This document shows positions 1 to 10,444 of a stretch of DNA of 64,000 nt, in pieces. The stretch is from the NCBI GenBank assembly GCA_039720395.1, contig CM077828.1, positions 28,578,069 to 28,642,068 on the forward strand, written 5' to 3'. Both the position numbers and the translations under genes were made by a program. Position 1 is the stretch's first letter. Every line of letters starts with the position of its first letter. The notes below the pieces were generated by a model, which did no database searches, had not been told where the DNA came from, and was given only the letters and a program-made list of their open reading frames with translations. The DNA comes from Liquidambar formosana. Lineage: Eukaryota > Streptophyta > Magnoliopsida > Saxifragales > Altingiaceae.

Positions 1-392
1 GAATTGTGATCTTTTGCCATTTGTGTTATACTTTTGCAGGATCTTAAAGTTCTACTTTCAACCTTCCAACGTGAAAGTATTTTTTAAACCAACAGCCCAT
101 TGGTAAATGATTTTCATAAGAAGGATATTTTTCAAACCAAATAAGCATCATGTCGTTGTCCATAACATTAAAACTAAATCCCCAAATAAGCGTTATTCTT
201 TCTCAAGGGCTGCTGCCACATTTATTCGTTTGGTTTTTATGCCCTTCTTAAATTTGAAGAGTAAATTCCAGTTTTTTTGGGTCTTTCATGGTTCTTTTCT
301 TCTTCATTTTTCCCCCCTTTTTTGTTCTAACACCTAATAATAATTTCTTACTAAAAAATTAGAGAGAAAAATAGTGCGGACTTCTGTTTTTT

Positions 393-541
393 AAGCCTCT
401 GTTTGGATCTTAGAAAGTTGAAGGAAAATAAAAGAAAATTTGTCAGATTTACTTAAGAAAAGAAACCTTTTATAAGCAATTCCAAGTATATATTTTATTT
501 TCTCTTGCCTCCAATTTTTCAAGATCCAAACAAAGCCTAAA
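393..541. mobile_element. Fold-back MITE-like element (four related copies)
   Basis: The left end (GCCTCTGTTTGGATCTTAGA) and the right end (ATCCAAACAAAGCC) are inverted versions of each other, making a foldable element of about 150 bp. Related copies lie at 15345-15494 and, more diverged, near 10530-10680 and 13365-13515. No clear target-site duplication was found, so the family is not assigned. Confidence 0.55.
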
Positions 542-1253
542 CATTAATTATTTGTGGTTATTATCTATCTATGTAGACGTGTGTGTGCTAGAAACTTAAT
601 CGATGACACGAATTCATGTAGGTGCATGGCTCATCTAATTGACATCAAAGTTCTGTGGTGTTAAGAGAGTAATCTAGCTATGTGGGTTCCTCAACCCTCA
701 ACCCTCAACCCCACTCCCCTCTCTCCTCCTCCTTCCTCCATTATTATTATTATTATTTTATTTTTTTTCTTTTTCAGGTCTTGAGTTAGGCTTCACACTC
801 CTTTTTAGGATTATCATTACATAAATTAATTTTAAACATTAATTAATACAGAGTGGATGATTACTTTATCTGTATTTAAAGCATTAATCAGATTGAAGGT
901 CCAAATAGAAGATATCCTATTAACCTCTCAGTTAAAAATAAAATTTTAAAAAGAAAAAAGACTCCTAACTTCTTTCATTCCAATTAAACCATGAGCAACT
1001 CAAAAGTTACAAAAGTGCCATTTGAAGAAATATGCAAAATCAGTCCAGCCGAATGTGATAATCAAATTGGTTGGGATTTGGATTTTGGATAGTTTCAAGT
1101 CTAGGAATCCATTCCCATCCTATGTAGCCTTATATATATATCTACATATATATTGGTTTTATAAAAACAAAAATGTACAAGAATACAAATATTGGAGGGG
1201 TTACAATGAATAGACATTTCACTAGAATATGAACTAAATATGAACTATTTACT

Positions 1254-1425
1254 ATATATATATATATATAGTTGATATAAGTTATATCAGTACCATACAT
1301 TAGGGGTTGTAACCCTTGCATTGGCCCACTGTACCCCAGAATCCACTAATGCATACGATACAACCCCTAATATAAGTGTTGATATAAGTTATATAAGCAT
1401 GTGCTTACCTAATCATCATCTTATA
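1254..1425. repeat. Dispersed repeat with palindrome TGATATAAGTTATATCA
   Basis: The imperfect palindrome TGATATAAGTTATATCA occurs here twice, with a conserved spacer containing TGTACCCC and CACTAATGCA. The same module recurs at about 16230-16345, 16378-16600 and 21640-21800, always near AT microsatellites. It is probably a small non-autonomous transposon family; its ends are not defined. Confidence 0.6.
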
Positions 1426-1429
1426 TATA

Positions 1430-2002
1430 CTAGTTGGTGCACACGTGCGTTGCACGTGGCTTTTTGTTTTTTGTTTTTTTTTTATTCTGAGAAAAAGTTA
1501 TCGCATTTTGTAGAGAAACACTTACTAAACAAAAATAGAAAATGTTGTTAATGGAGAAAGAAGAATTCAGAATCCCGTCGTTAATGGAGAAAGTAGAATT
1601 CAGAATTGAGAATTATGCAGAATTATGCCGGTGGTTATGTGCGAGGTTTGGTGTTGCAGTGTTGTACCATTCTCTATGCCTTCATTTAGATTCTTTGGGC
1701 TCTTCTTTCCGTTTTTTTTTTTTTTTTTTTTGGTTGAATTAATGGGTGGAAAAAACCCACAGATCCTTTAGTTAGCATGTTTTTGTTGGATAGTATGACT
1801 CAACTCATTTATCAGATAATGTGAAATTGACGATTATTCTTTAAATTTCAAAATAAAAGAAATTAAAATTTTTTATTATTATACTAATTGTGAATGGTGT
1901 GATAGTCTAGTGGCATTTGACTCACTTGTTAAGTTAGTCATCGATGAGTGATCTTAGATTCAAGCTTAGTGAGAAGCATTGATACTAAACCATTTGTTAA
2001 TA
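1430..2002 (-). mobile_element. Helitron 3'-terminal fragment
   Basis: Read on the minus strand, the sequence at 1430-1465 has a hairpin (CACGTGC, loop, GCACGTG) followed a few bases later by CTAG and then T. This is the classic plant Helitron 3' end. A second such end lies at 2003, and no separate 5' end was found for this one. It is probably a truncated or nested element. Confidence 0.6.
1905..2000 (+). repeat. SINE-like (tRNA-derived) remnant
   Basis: The segment resembles 19515-19625 and, on the opposite strand, 17245-17335. It has an A-box-like GTCTAGTGGC and a B-box-like AGATTCAAGC, followed by a shared tail about a 'cattgata' motif. The tRNA-like boxes are degenerate, so this is a tentative SINE remnant. 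Confidence 0.4.
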
Positions 2003-2101
2003 CTAGTGATAACACACGTGCGTTGCATGTGAATTTTTTTTGTGAGAATTGATTTTTTTTTTTTGAAATAAAAATTAAAAAAAAAATTATTTAAAAAAAA
2101 T

Positions 2102-2400
2102 CATTAGTATTATATTATATTAAATTTTTTTATAGTTTGATCTTCGAATCATTTGCATTAACATATGAAGAATCAATAAAAATGTATGATGATCATCCAT
2201 CAAAACTAAGCACAAAAAGTGTATATATATGAAAGAAAAAATCAAAATCAAAATAATATATTTATAAAAAACCATTAGTATTATTGTATCGAAAATTTTG
2301 TTATAGTTTGGTCTTTGAATCATTAGCACTAACACATGAAGAATCAATAAAAATGTATGATGATCATCCATCAAAACTAAGCACAAAAAATATATATATA
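2102..2400. repeat. Tandem duplication, two units of about 165 bp
   Basis: The two units, starting near 2102 and 2270, share long identical runs (including 'gtatgatgatcatccatc' and 'actaagcacaaaaa'). They lie inside the Helitron near its 3' end. Confidence 0.8.
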
Positions 2401-2652
2401 TGTGAGTACGGTGCAAGAAAGAACAAAAAAAATCATACAAGATCAACTCCACATGCTTGGAAAAGAACAAGAAGTAAGGAAGGGTTTTTATTTGGTGTGT
2501 ATAATTCAAATTGATTTCAAACTCTATATTTATTTATTTATTTGCCGATTTTTCTAAACTTTGTTTGAAAGATTATTCTTCAATAAATGCGTCGAACAAC
2601 AAAGCAAGAATGTCTCTATTTTTTTTTTTCTTTGATAGGAAAACAATCAAAT

Positions 2653-2683
<31 letters not shown>

Positions 2684-3631
2684 TAATTAAAAAAAAAGAT
2701 CAAATTAAATTTATTAAGTAGAAATATAATTTAAGTCTGCAAGGAATTGGTCCCTTACACAAATTGATACATCTTCCAATGAAATATACAAACCATCAAC
2801 CTCCCTACTAAACTGTGCCAAACCAAGATTTGTTAATGATCTTTGGATTCACTGTGTTTTTTTTTTTTTTTTTTAGCATTGTGTATTTTTTTCCTAAATT
2901 TTGCTAATAATTTCAACTGATATATTCTCTTTGTTTTGTTTTTTTGATTCATATGTTTATTCAGTGGTAGCAATGGAGAAGATTTCTATACTTTTTTATT
3001 TATTTATTTTTTATTTTTATATTAAGTTGTTTTAGGGTTTAAAATTCAAATGGAAATATTATATATATTATACCATCAAAAACTAACTTAATGCTTTAAG
3101 AAGTACTTTTATATCGGGCTTAATTTATCCTGTAAGAACATGAAAAAAATAATATAATCTTTCATTTTAATCCTTGCACATTATAATTTGCTAAAATTGG
3201 TGTAATCCTTATTTATCAAATCTAACGCTATGTAGATTCAGAGGCAAGGAGAATATATATGGGAGTTTATAATAGAATTAGAGATACTTATGAAGTGCAT
3301 CCAATCCCCCGAAAACAAATAAATAAATGATCAAAATGATGCCATCATGGATTGATCACGCCAAGTCCCTTGCTGCTAGAAATTTTTAACCTATAATGAT
3401 ATTCCACATCATAGCCCATTCACCTCATCAACGTGCTGTTTCTTAATTGGTAACCCATAAAAGCTGCGAATTATTGCTGCTGCTATCCTCATCAATCTCC
3501 GACGTACTTGTTGCACCACTACTACTACCCCTCTTTGGTGTAACTACTATTGTTAGCTAGGGTTCGACAGGTTTCTATTATATTAGTTAGCGTAACTACT
3601 ACGGCTAGGGTTTGATAGGCATCTATTATAT

Positions 3632-4308
3632 GAGGGATGTTAGTGGTTCGGTTTGGTTCGGTTTTAGGGTAGATTTCAAACCAAACTATTATACTTCGAT
3701 TTTGTTCTTACGAAACCAAAACCAAACCATACTATAAAAAAACCAAACCAAACAAAAAAATTTCGGTTTGGTTCGATTAGGTTTCGATTTTAACCTATCA
3801 AGTAGCAACAAATGATTGAAAATGAAAAAAATGACATGCCAAACTCCAAATAAAAACCTTTTTAATAAAAGAATTACATTAGCAACTAAAAAAAACATTA
3901 GACATTGTATCAAAATGGAAACATATTGACATATGTCAATTCAAGTTCAAATCTCCAATCTAATACATGCCAATATCACTAGTCACTTAGTTGGTACCCA
4001 CTATTCAGTAAGTTTTGTACTCCAATAAGTTCAGTACCACTATTTTGAATCTATTACCTATTCTGCCCTAATTAGAATAGGAAATTTACAAACTAAAGTT
4101 TAATATATAATATATAAAATTATATATTTTTTGGTTTTTTCGGTTTTTCAGTTTGGTCTGGTTTTCTAAACATAAAAACCAAAACCAAACCAATTTAATT
4201 CGGTTTTCTAAAATTAGTACCAAAACCAAACCTAATGACAAAAAAACCAAACCAAACCGGCCGGTTCGGTTTGGTTCTTGGTTTTAACCTAAACCATTAA
4301 CACCCCTA
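3632..4308. mobile_element. hAT-type non-autonomous element, 8-bp TSD TATTATAT
   Basis: Target-site duplications TATTATAT flank it at 3624-3631 and 4309-4316. The terminal inverted repeats are AGGGATGTTAGTGGTT on the left and AGGGGTGTTAATGGTT (complement) on the right. Subterminal regions are packed with GGTTCGGTTTGG / CCAAACCAAACC motifs. An 8-bp TSD with AGGGGTGT-type ends is characteristic of the hAT superfamily. No transposase remains. It is nested in the 2003-4415 Helitron and is therefore younger. Confidence 0.85.
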
Positions 4309-4491
4309 TATTATATTAGTATTGTGTTGAAGGATAAAAAAGCCTATATGATTTTAAATAAGGGTGTTTTTGTCAATCAAAAGTTTTTCTTACAAACTTT
4401 TATAGGTTGTATAGATATAAATTAAGGAGGGTTGGGATAAAAGTAGGTCCTATCGATTGTTTGAAAAAAAAAAAAAAAGCCTTTTCTATTA

Positions 4492-4775
4492 CTCCATCCC
4501 TTTCAAATTAATTCTCTTACTTGAAATATATATATATATATAGCGAATAACCTTCTTAAATTCTTTTAAATCAACATCTATACTTTAACATTCTAATATT
4601 GCCCTCAAGGTTTGTACAACTCATTAATTGAGGTTGTTTTGTCCATCTCAAGTGATTAATTAGTACCATATATGGATCGATATGAGTATTATGGGGAATT
4701 GATTAAAATAAAGTCTTTGACTTTTTAACTGGGATAATAATTTTGAAACAGACAATTATTATCAAACAGATGGAG
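4492..4775. mobile_element. Stowaway-like MITE (Tc1/mariner), TA TSD
   Basis: The ends are CTCCATCCCTTTCAA and, inverted, CTCCATCTGTTTGA, flanked by TA dinucleotides at 4490-4491 and 4776-4777. The CTCC(A/C)TC terminus and TA target are Stowaway hallmarks. Confidence 0.75.
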
Positions 4776-4777
4776 TA

Positions 4778-5340
4778 CCAATTATTTTAAATATGTATAA
4801 TTTTCTAGTTAGCTGATAAGAGGAGGGATTAGCTTGATATTTTTATCATTTTCCTACACATTTATGAACAAATATATGTATGGACACATAAAAGAAGAAC
4901 AGAATGCTAGAGAAGCGGATTGCTACGATTTATTTTGCATAACTCAAAATTGACACATTTTTTATTTTGTTTTTATTTTTTTTCCCCCTCAAGGGTATAG
5001 TAGCAAACTTATCCTTTTGGATACCTTTGCTATATATTGTGTGACAGCTTTTTTAAGAGGTCAACCTACTATTTTCCTTGTTTAAATTTGAAAGAAAATG
5101 GACCTGATTTTCATTTTCTTCTATAAAAAAAAGTTGGAATCTGATTCGTGGATCATTGGCTTTGTTCCTTCTTTATCATCAGTTGGCTGAAATATCCACC
5201 AAGCCCTCGGCTTACCATTCAAACTTGCCATATGCCTGATTCCCAGCCCAGCAATGGAAGGAAAACCGTACTCTAGCCAATGATATGGGTCACCAAAGAT
5301 AGCATGAAACGTGCAATACTCCATTATAACCATGAAAAAA
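4778..5340. other. Intergenic; one unrecognised minus-strand ORF (5121-5333)
   Basis: AT-rich sequence. A 70-codon minus-strand ORF at 5121-5333 has fairly unbiased composition (rich in Trp, Pro and His, unlike simple-sequence ORFs) but I do not recognise its family. It could be a gene fragment. Nothing else is supported. Confidence 0.3.
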
Positions 5341-5899
5341 ATGGGATATATATGATGCAGTAGTCAACTTTAATTGCCCTTTTGTATGTGGAAAATGTTA
5401 TTTATCCCAGTTCCATACTACTTCCATCCTTGTGAGAAATGCGGGAAATACAGCACTGTCCTTTTGTACTTTTTTTTTTGTTTTTTTGGCCAAAAAAATA
5501 AATAAATACATTTTTGCTTATTAATTATGGTGTGATTGAGGCCGTGATTTGTACTAAAAATTAAATTAAAGACTATATCATTGATGCCCAAAAGCATATC
5601 TATCTATCCATATAACAAGAGGGAGTAAGGCTCTCTATGCTGCTGTTGATTCAACAGTGCAATTCCCATTTTACCCTTGTCATCATTGCATTTTACAATC
5701 TAGCTCGTCACTGATATTCAACCCATACGGGCATACGGCCATATGCACATACCGATACCTCTCCCATATCTTCTCCCCTACCACTTCACGTTTCCCTGCA
5801 GTTTTGTTCTGTGCTTTTGTGAAGCATATCGGAGAAGCTTCCCTGAGACATACCCCATAACCCCTTCTACTCTCTGCTTCTTTCTCTACACCACTGGCA

Positions 5900-5982
5900 A
5901 TGCCATACAGGAGCAAAGTGGCCACGACAATGCTGTCGGGCTATGGTCTTCTCTGCATCTCCATCTGGTCTGGTATTCCCAG
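5900..5982 (+). pseudogene. Exon-like block A, unidentified
   Basis: An ATG at 5900 opens 27 codons that run into a good donor (CAG|GTGAGG) at 5982. The upstream stretch is pyrimidine-rich and resembles a 5' leader. The family is not recognised. It lies inside the Helitron-like insertion and may be the first exon of a captured gene or of a Helitron transcript. Confidence 0.35.
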
Positions 5983-7097
5983 GTGAGGTATTCTCCTCTT
6001 TTGCCTTTTGGGTCAGGTATTATAGTTCTTGTTAATCTTTCGTAGTTTATTTGAATTTGGGCTTCTTGTATGTTTATTTATAAGTAAGGGGAATATTAAC
6101 CGTTTAGAATCCTTAGATCTCGTTCAATTTTATCTTATTTTTGTTGATTTTTTGGGTTCCTGTATGCAGAGGTAATTCTGGTTCAGTGCGCGTTCTATTC
6201 TCAAGTTGTTTTTTCTTTTGTTCTTGGACTTATTTGGTGTACAACAACTCTTTTGACATGCTTGGCTTCTGAGAAAATGAGATCATGGTTTTATTTTTTT
6301 ACCAGAATTTTTTTTCTTCCTTGCTAATACTACTGCTTTTGTTTTTTTGGGCAAATTTCTTCTTTCTTTGTCTAGACGACCAGCTTCTGATTTTTTCTCC
6401 CCTTCTTTGCCTTGATGGCCAACTAGTGAGTTTTAATTCCCCCCCCCCCCCCCCCCCTTGTGCATTTATCATATATATATTTTATGTAATTAATATCAAA
6501 CAATGGAAATGTTTGTATTGACTGTAATCTATGATTTTGTAAGCATTGCATTACTTTTATTGCTCATTTCAGATCTACAAATATGTGTATCATGACATCA
6601 TTTGACTTTAATACTGCAAAAGCATCTCGACTGTTTTAAAATTCAGGTTGGTCACCAATTTTTTCTCTTCTTTGATTATGAAGCTTATACTACCTATCAC
6701 TTTAGTTGGGGATTTTTATATCTTAATAATTTTACGTGTTGTTTGCCTTTAATTTTTTCTTCGATTTACTATGAAATCAATTTTTGTAGCTTCTTTGATT
6801 ATTGGGTTTCATTGATTATACAATCAGTTATAAATTTACATTTCTAATTTGCATGCATGGTTTCATCCTCTTGTTAATTAGAGTTTACATTCATAAATTT
6901 AGTTTAAATTGATTGTTCTCTTATCCAATTATTAATTTGATAAATTACAAAAGTATTGAATAAATTAAGTATGCTGATTGCATTTCTACACGGTCCCCTC
7001 GAGTTCATCCCCTTCGTTTCTTTTCACTTTTCCATGTGTTAATTTATAAATATTTTTTGATGTGTTTCTACACATTTTAATTTGATTGTAGTTTAAG

Positions 7098-7193
7098 GGA
7101 AATTCGTCATCAAGAGGGAATTGCATGATATGATCGAGTACGGAGAAATTATTGTGTGGAATGAACACAATCCATCAATTTCACATGCATATG
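7098..7193 (+). pseudogene. Exon-like block B, unidentified
   Basis: About 32 open codons of ordinary composition lie between a possible acceptor (TTAAG, or TAG six bases earlier with an in-frame stop) and a strong donor (ATG|GTATGC). The peptide contains ELHDMIEYGEIIVWNEHNPS. I do not recognise the family. It is probably part of the same broken or captured gene as blocks A and C. Confidence 0.35.
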
Positions 7194-7695
7194 GTATGCA
7201 ATTGCATTATTTGTCGACTTTGTACAGAGGAGAACCCTATTTTTGTAATTTTGAGTGTTTTTAGAAAGTTTTATTTACCACTGTTTTTACCCCCTTTGCT
7301 TAGTTCTTTATTTGTAATATGATGATACCGTCTGTTTAGTAGACTGGTTTGTAAAAGAACTAGATTGCTTGGAAGTATTCTTACTGAATAATTCAACTAT
7401 CCATTTTTCTCCTTTTTTCCTAATGTTCTATTTTTATTGTATTCTTTAGTGGTTGTCATTGTGTTTGTTTGTTTGTTTGATTCTACTCAATTTAGTTTAC
7501 TTCTTTTTTAGGGTTTTTAAGTTCATTTTTTAAAATTTTTTCTTGATTCCTTGGAAGTATTATTACAGATAGCAGTCATGTCTGAGGAGCTTATCAAAGA
7601 AAAAAGAGTAGAGGATCTTACGTCAAATAATTAAGAATATGACAATTAATATTCTTAGCTGGTATTAATTTTTTGATGTTTTTTGTTATTAACAG

Positions 7696-7770
7696 GATGC
7701 TTACCAATTCAAGTTTGTCATGGAGGATCACATTGCTTGGACTTATTGCTTACAAGGAAGACCAAAACTG
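7696..7770 (+). pseudogene. Exon-like block C, unidentified
   Basis: A 25-codon open block between a canonical acceptor (TTATTAACAG) and a donor (CTG|GTTAGT), phase 0 at both ends. The peptide contains FKFVMEDHIAWTYCLQGRPK. The family is not recognised. Downstream sequence (8040-8280) has short open pieces interrupted by stops, consistent with decay. Confidence 0.35.
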
Positions 7771-9041
7771 GTTAGTCAAGTAGCATAACATAGAGGCTGA
7801 AAGTGGATTTGCATTAGATTGAGACTGAAAACACTCTTATGTTTAGTATGGGGCAGGAGTTCGGCCAGAGATTGAGTTGGGCTTGCCTGGATATGATTTT
7901 GAATTGAGTTGGGCTAGTTGTTGTGGTTGGTCCCTTGGGAGTACAAAAAGTTGAAACAAGTAAATTTGGTTCCCTAATTTTGTTAGTTGAGGTGGGGTGC
8001 TTTAATGTAATGCTATCTATTTTATTTTATTTTTTTAACAAAGGTATTTTTTCAGCGATGGTTGCTAGAGTTTGAGTGCATAAATGCCTAAGACGCTGCT
8101 ATGCAGAGGTGGGAAGTACTAGAGTTGTTTCCTCAGTTTCTGCTTGGCATTGTATTGTTTAGAGAGCCAATGCCTCGAGGGGGTTGCTATTTTGAGCTCT
8201 TGAACGTTGAAGTTTTGGTGAAGTTAACTGGAGGACCAATGCATATATATGGAGGGTCGGTGTAGCTGGGTGGCTCCATGGGTGGTTCTTTCTTTTATGG
8301 GGTGTCATGTGAAGGGTAGTCATCTTTATGAAATCTAATACTTTGCCTCTTACTGAAGGGTGAATTAATATTATTTACCATATCAAAGGTCATGAGAGAA
8401 AAAACATAGCAAAAACATATAATGCTTAGGGCATAATTAGAAAGTAAATCAAAGGTGTTTCAGAGTATAGAACTTCATTTTTTTTTTTCCTTTTTTTTAT
8501 TTATAATCTTTGTTAAAGTGTCATCGGAAGGTTGGTCTTATTTTGTTGACTAGTTGGATTTGGGTTGTTTTGATAGGCTATTTTTTGGATATGGGTGGTT
8601 TGAGGTTGCCTTGTTTTGGTAAATTGCATATTTATCTTTTTCTATTGGCAATTCCCCAAAACATCAAACCTCATAGCACAAATCACAAATCACAAATCAC
8701 AAATCACAAATTAGGAAATAACACAAGGTATGTGCATAGCACAATTAGAAAGTAAATCAATATGCAATACGATTTGGCAAATACGGCAAATACCAATATG
8801 CACGTGCCTTGCACTTAACCCTTTCGTAGTTATTATCTAAAACAGCCTGGTGTTGCCACTGTTTATATATTATACAAGGACACACACACACATATATATA
8901 ATACACACATATATATATCCATGATATAGGCCTAGCTATAGGCACATTATTCTTAATTACTTAATGCACATACTGCATGCATGCTGCTACTACAACCACA
9001 ACCATAACTAGTACAACAGCATGCCTGCTATGGGATATCCG

Positions 9042-9850
9042 TTGGGGATATTCGTGGATTTTGTATAATACGATTGACACAAAATTTTTATTAAAATTAA
9101 ACATGAATATAATTTACAATAAAAATTAAAATCATAAAATACAATGAAATTGTACACGGATAAATCTCATAATAATCACAATTTAAATTAGCTAAAATCT
9201 ACACAAGAAATATTGAATTAAAATAAAATAAAAAGAGTAAGAAAAGTTGACCTCTAGAAAGGCACGTGAGATCATGCTGTCTTAAAAGAACTATCGCATC
9301 CTTACGTACAGGTGCTGACGGACGATAGGATCTTCAAAATACAATCCAAAAGCTTGCAGTTCCCTTTTCTATGAGTATGTCCACAGGAAGAGTTTGGTGA
9401 ACTCATTCACGATTAGTTACCCATAAAAACAATATAGAATAACTTTATACAACTAAAAAAGAGATAGAGAAGATAATATGAATATAGTTCTAATCCATGT
9501 AGAGAGAAACCCACTATTTATAATACAATATGGTTGAAATTAGTTCGGGCTCATAAAGGCCCAAAATAAATATCATAATAATTTTTGTAACAACCCAATC
9601 AATTATATATAATAAAAATACAATGGCTAGGAACGGTCATCCATAAATTATAGAAATAAAGATCCAAACGGTCAAATGAAATAAACTCATATAATCAACC
9701 TATTAAGTCACGTGTGCGCCAAGTCACAACACTCTCACATGCCACATCTCGACAGGACCACTCAGTCCGATCAAGATGGGCAGTGCGTCTGTATGCACGT
9801 TGTAGTCTAAAGTTTTTAAAAATTTAAAGAAAATCACTTATTTTCTAACA
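9042..9850 (-). mobile_element. Solo LTR-like insertion (probably copia), minus orientation
   Basis: U2 reads straight from 'atgggata' to 'ccatctc', while here about 810 bp intervene. On the minus strand it starts TGTTAGAAAATAAGTG, has a TATA-like TATTATAAATAGTGGG near 9518-9533, AT-rich polyadenylation-like sequence after it, and ends ...ATATCCCCA. The TSD is imperfect (ATACC right, ATATCC left), so the left boundary is uncertain by about 10 bp. It sits 12 bp downstream of the LTP1 stop codon and probably replaces its native 3' UTR. Confidence 0.6.
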
Positions 9851-9862
9851 ATACCATCTCTC

Positions 9863-10276
9863 TTAACACGGCGCATTAAGATCAATGCTAAAGCCCAAGT
9901 TGACACCGCACTCGGCCTGGAGTTCGGCAGAGATGTCGCCACCCGTCCCGGCGCTTTGAACACCACCAACATCATGTATGTTAATGGCCAAGAAATCTTG
10001 GGCGCATTTACATGTTTTGGCGACGCCAAGCAAGGCCTCCACATCTATAATTTTTTTCAAGCCATCGTAGCATGCTGCCGGCGGGGCACCAACCAGAACG
10101 CCGGTTTCAATGATATGCACACAGGGTTGGGCTGTTGGAGGTTTACGGTCACATTTATGCATACATCTACGCCTACGGGTTCGGTACGTTGCTGCGCTGG
10201 TTTTAGCTACTAGAGCTTGGAGGAGGAAGGGGAGGAGGAGGAGGAGGAGGAATGTTGGCTTCAACATAGAACCCAT
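9863..10276 (-). CDS. Divergent lipid-transfer-like protein (LTP1)
   Basis: 137 residues. An N-terminal hydrophobic signal peptide (about 1-29) predicts secretion to the apoplast. The 3' half matches its neighbour LTP2: GAPPAAC, GLKKI, GVAKTCKC and a C-terminal ECGVNLGF, an 8-cysteine-motif (nsLTP/2S albumin-like) fold expected to bind lipids. It is odd in two ways. The canonical CysCys pair has become CysTyr (TGC TAC versus TGC TGC in LTP2). Residues about 30-47 are an Arg/Cys-rich stretch that looks like LTP2-related DNA read in a shifted frame between compensating indels. Eight cysteines remain but not with normal spacing. It has no Ala-Pro repeat. A TATA box lies upstream. It could be a neofunctional copy or a decaying one. 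Confidence 0.6.
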   Translation of the reverse strand: MGSMLKPTFLLLLLLPFLLQALVAKTSAATYRTRRRRCMHKCDRKPPTAQPCVHIIETGVLVGAPPAACYDGLKKIIDVEALLGVAKTCKCAQDFLAINIHDVGGVQSAGTGGDISAELQAECGVNLGFSIDLNAPC

Positions 10277-10386
10277 CTAGCTCGATCACTTAATTGCTTG
10301 ATTTGTTTCTTTTCTAGAGCTTTTTTCTGCTTTTTTTCCCTTTTTGCTTTTCGGTTTGGTGCATGGTGTGTTAAGCCCTCATGCCC

Positions 10387-10394
10387 TTTATATA
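10387..10394 (-). promoter_or_regulatory. TATA box of LTP1
   Basis: TATATAAA on the minus strand, 111 bp upstream of the ATG, within a block (CTCCTATATAAAGGGC) that is conserved at the same relative place upstream of LTP2. Confidence 0.7.
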
Positions 10395-10444
10395 GGAGCA
10401 GATTATGGGCAGGACCCCAGGGGATATAGGACCACCATGCATGC

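Larger units (their letters stand above)
1..1429. repeat. Segmental duplication copy D1a (paired with 14952-16385)
   Basis: This stretch is repeated almost base for base, in the same orientation and order, at about 14952-16385. Small indels and substitutions separate the copies. No coding gene is visible in it. It ends abruptly at a Helitron 3' terminus at 1430, whereas the other copy continues into unrelated sequence. Parts also resemble the 5' flanks of both LTP genes (10.5-10.7 and 13.37-13.5 kb), so it is probably an old piece of the same duplicated LTP unit. Confidence 0.85.
2003..4415 (-). mobile_element. Non-autonomous Helitron (host of a nested hAT element)
   Basis: On the minus strand the 5' terminus is A|TCTATACAACC at 4415, and nearby sequence closely matches the 5' end of the Helitron at 33772 (shared AGAAAAACTTTTGATT). 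The 3' terminus at 2003-2040 has a hairpin around GCACGTG, then CTAG|T. The termini fit insertion between A and T. No Rep/helicase coding is seen, so it is non-autonomous. It contains an internal tandem duplication (2102-2400) and a 677-bp hAT-type insertion. Confidence 0.75.
5599..8829 (+). mobile_element. 3.2-kb Helitron-like insertion carrying exon-like fragments
   Basis: The paralogous unit U2 passes directly from 'aagcata' to 'ttacggagtatta' (about 11870), while here the same flanks are separated by 3231 bp. The left boundary is A|TCTATCTATCC. The right boundary is ...CGTAG|T, preceded by a weak GTGC/GCAC hairpin near 8801-8815. TC at the start, xTAG at the end, insertion between A and T and no TSD are the Helitron signature, although the final CTAG is degenerate (GTAG). 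No Rep/helicase is visible. Inside are exon-like blocks with consensus splice sites and a (CACAAAT)n tandem repeat near 8680-8710. Confidence 0.65.

Noticed and set aside
6435..6465. CRISPR-like or regular spaced arrays
   Set aside because: Only homopolymer and microsatellite runs occur (poly(C) here, also 34661 and 54543); no spaced repeats, and this is plant nuclear DNA.
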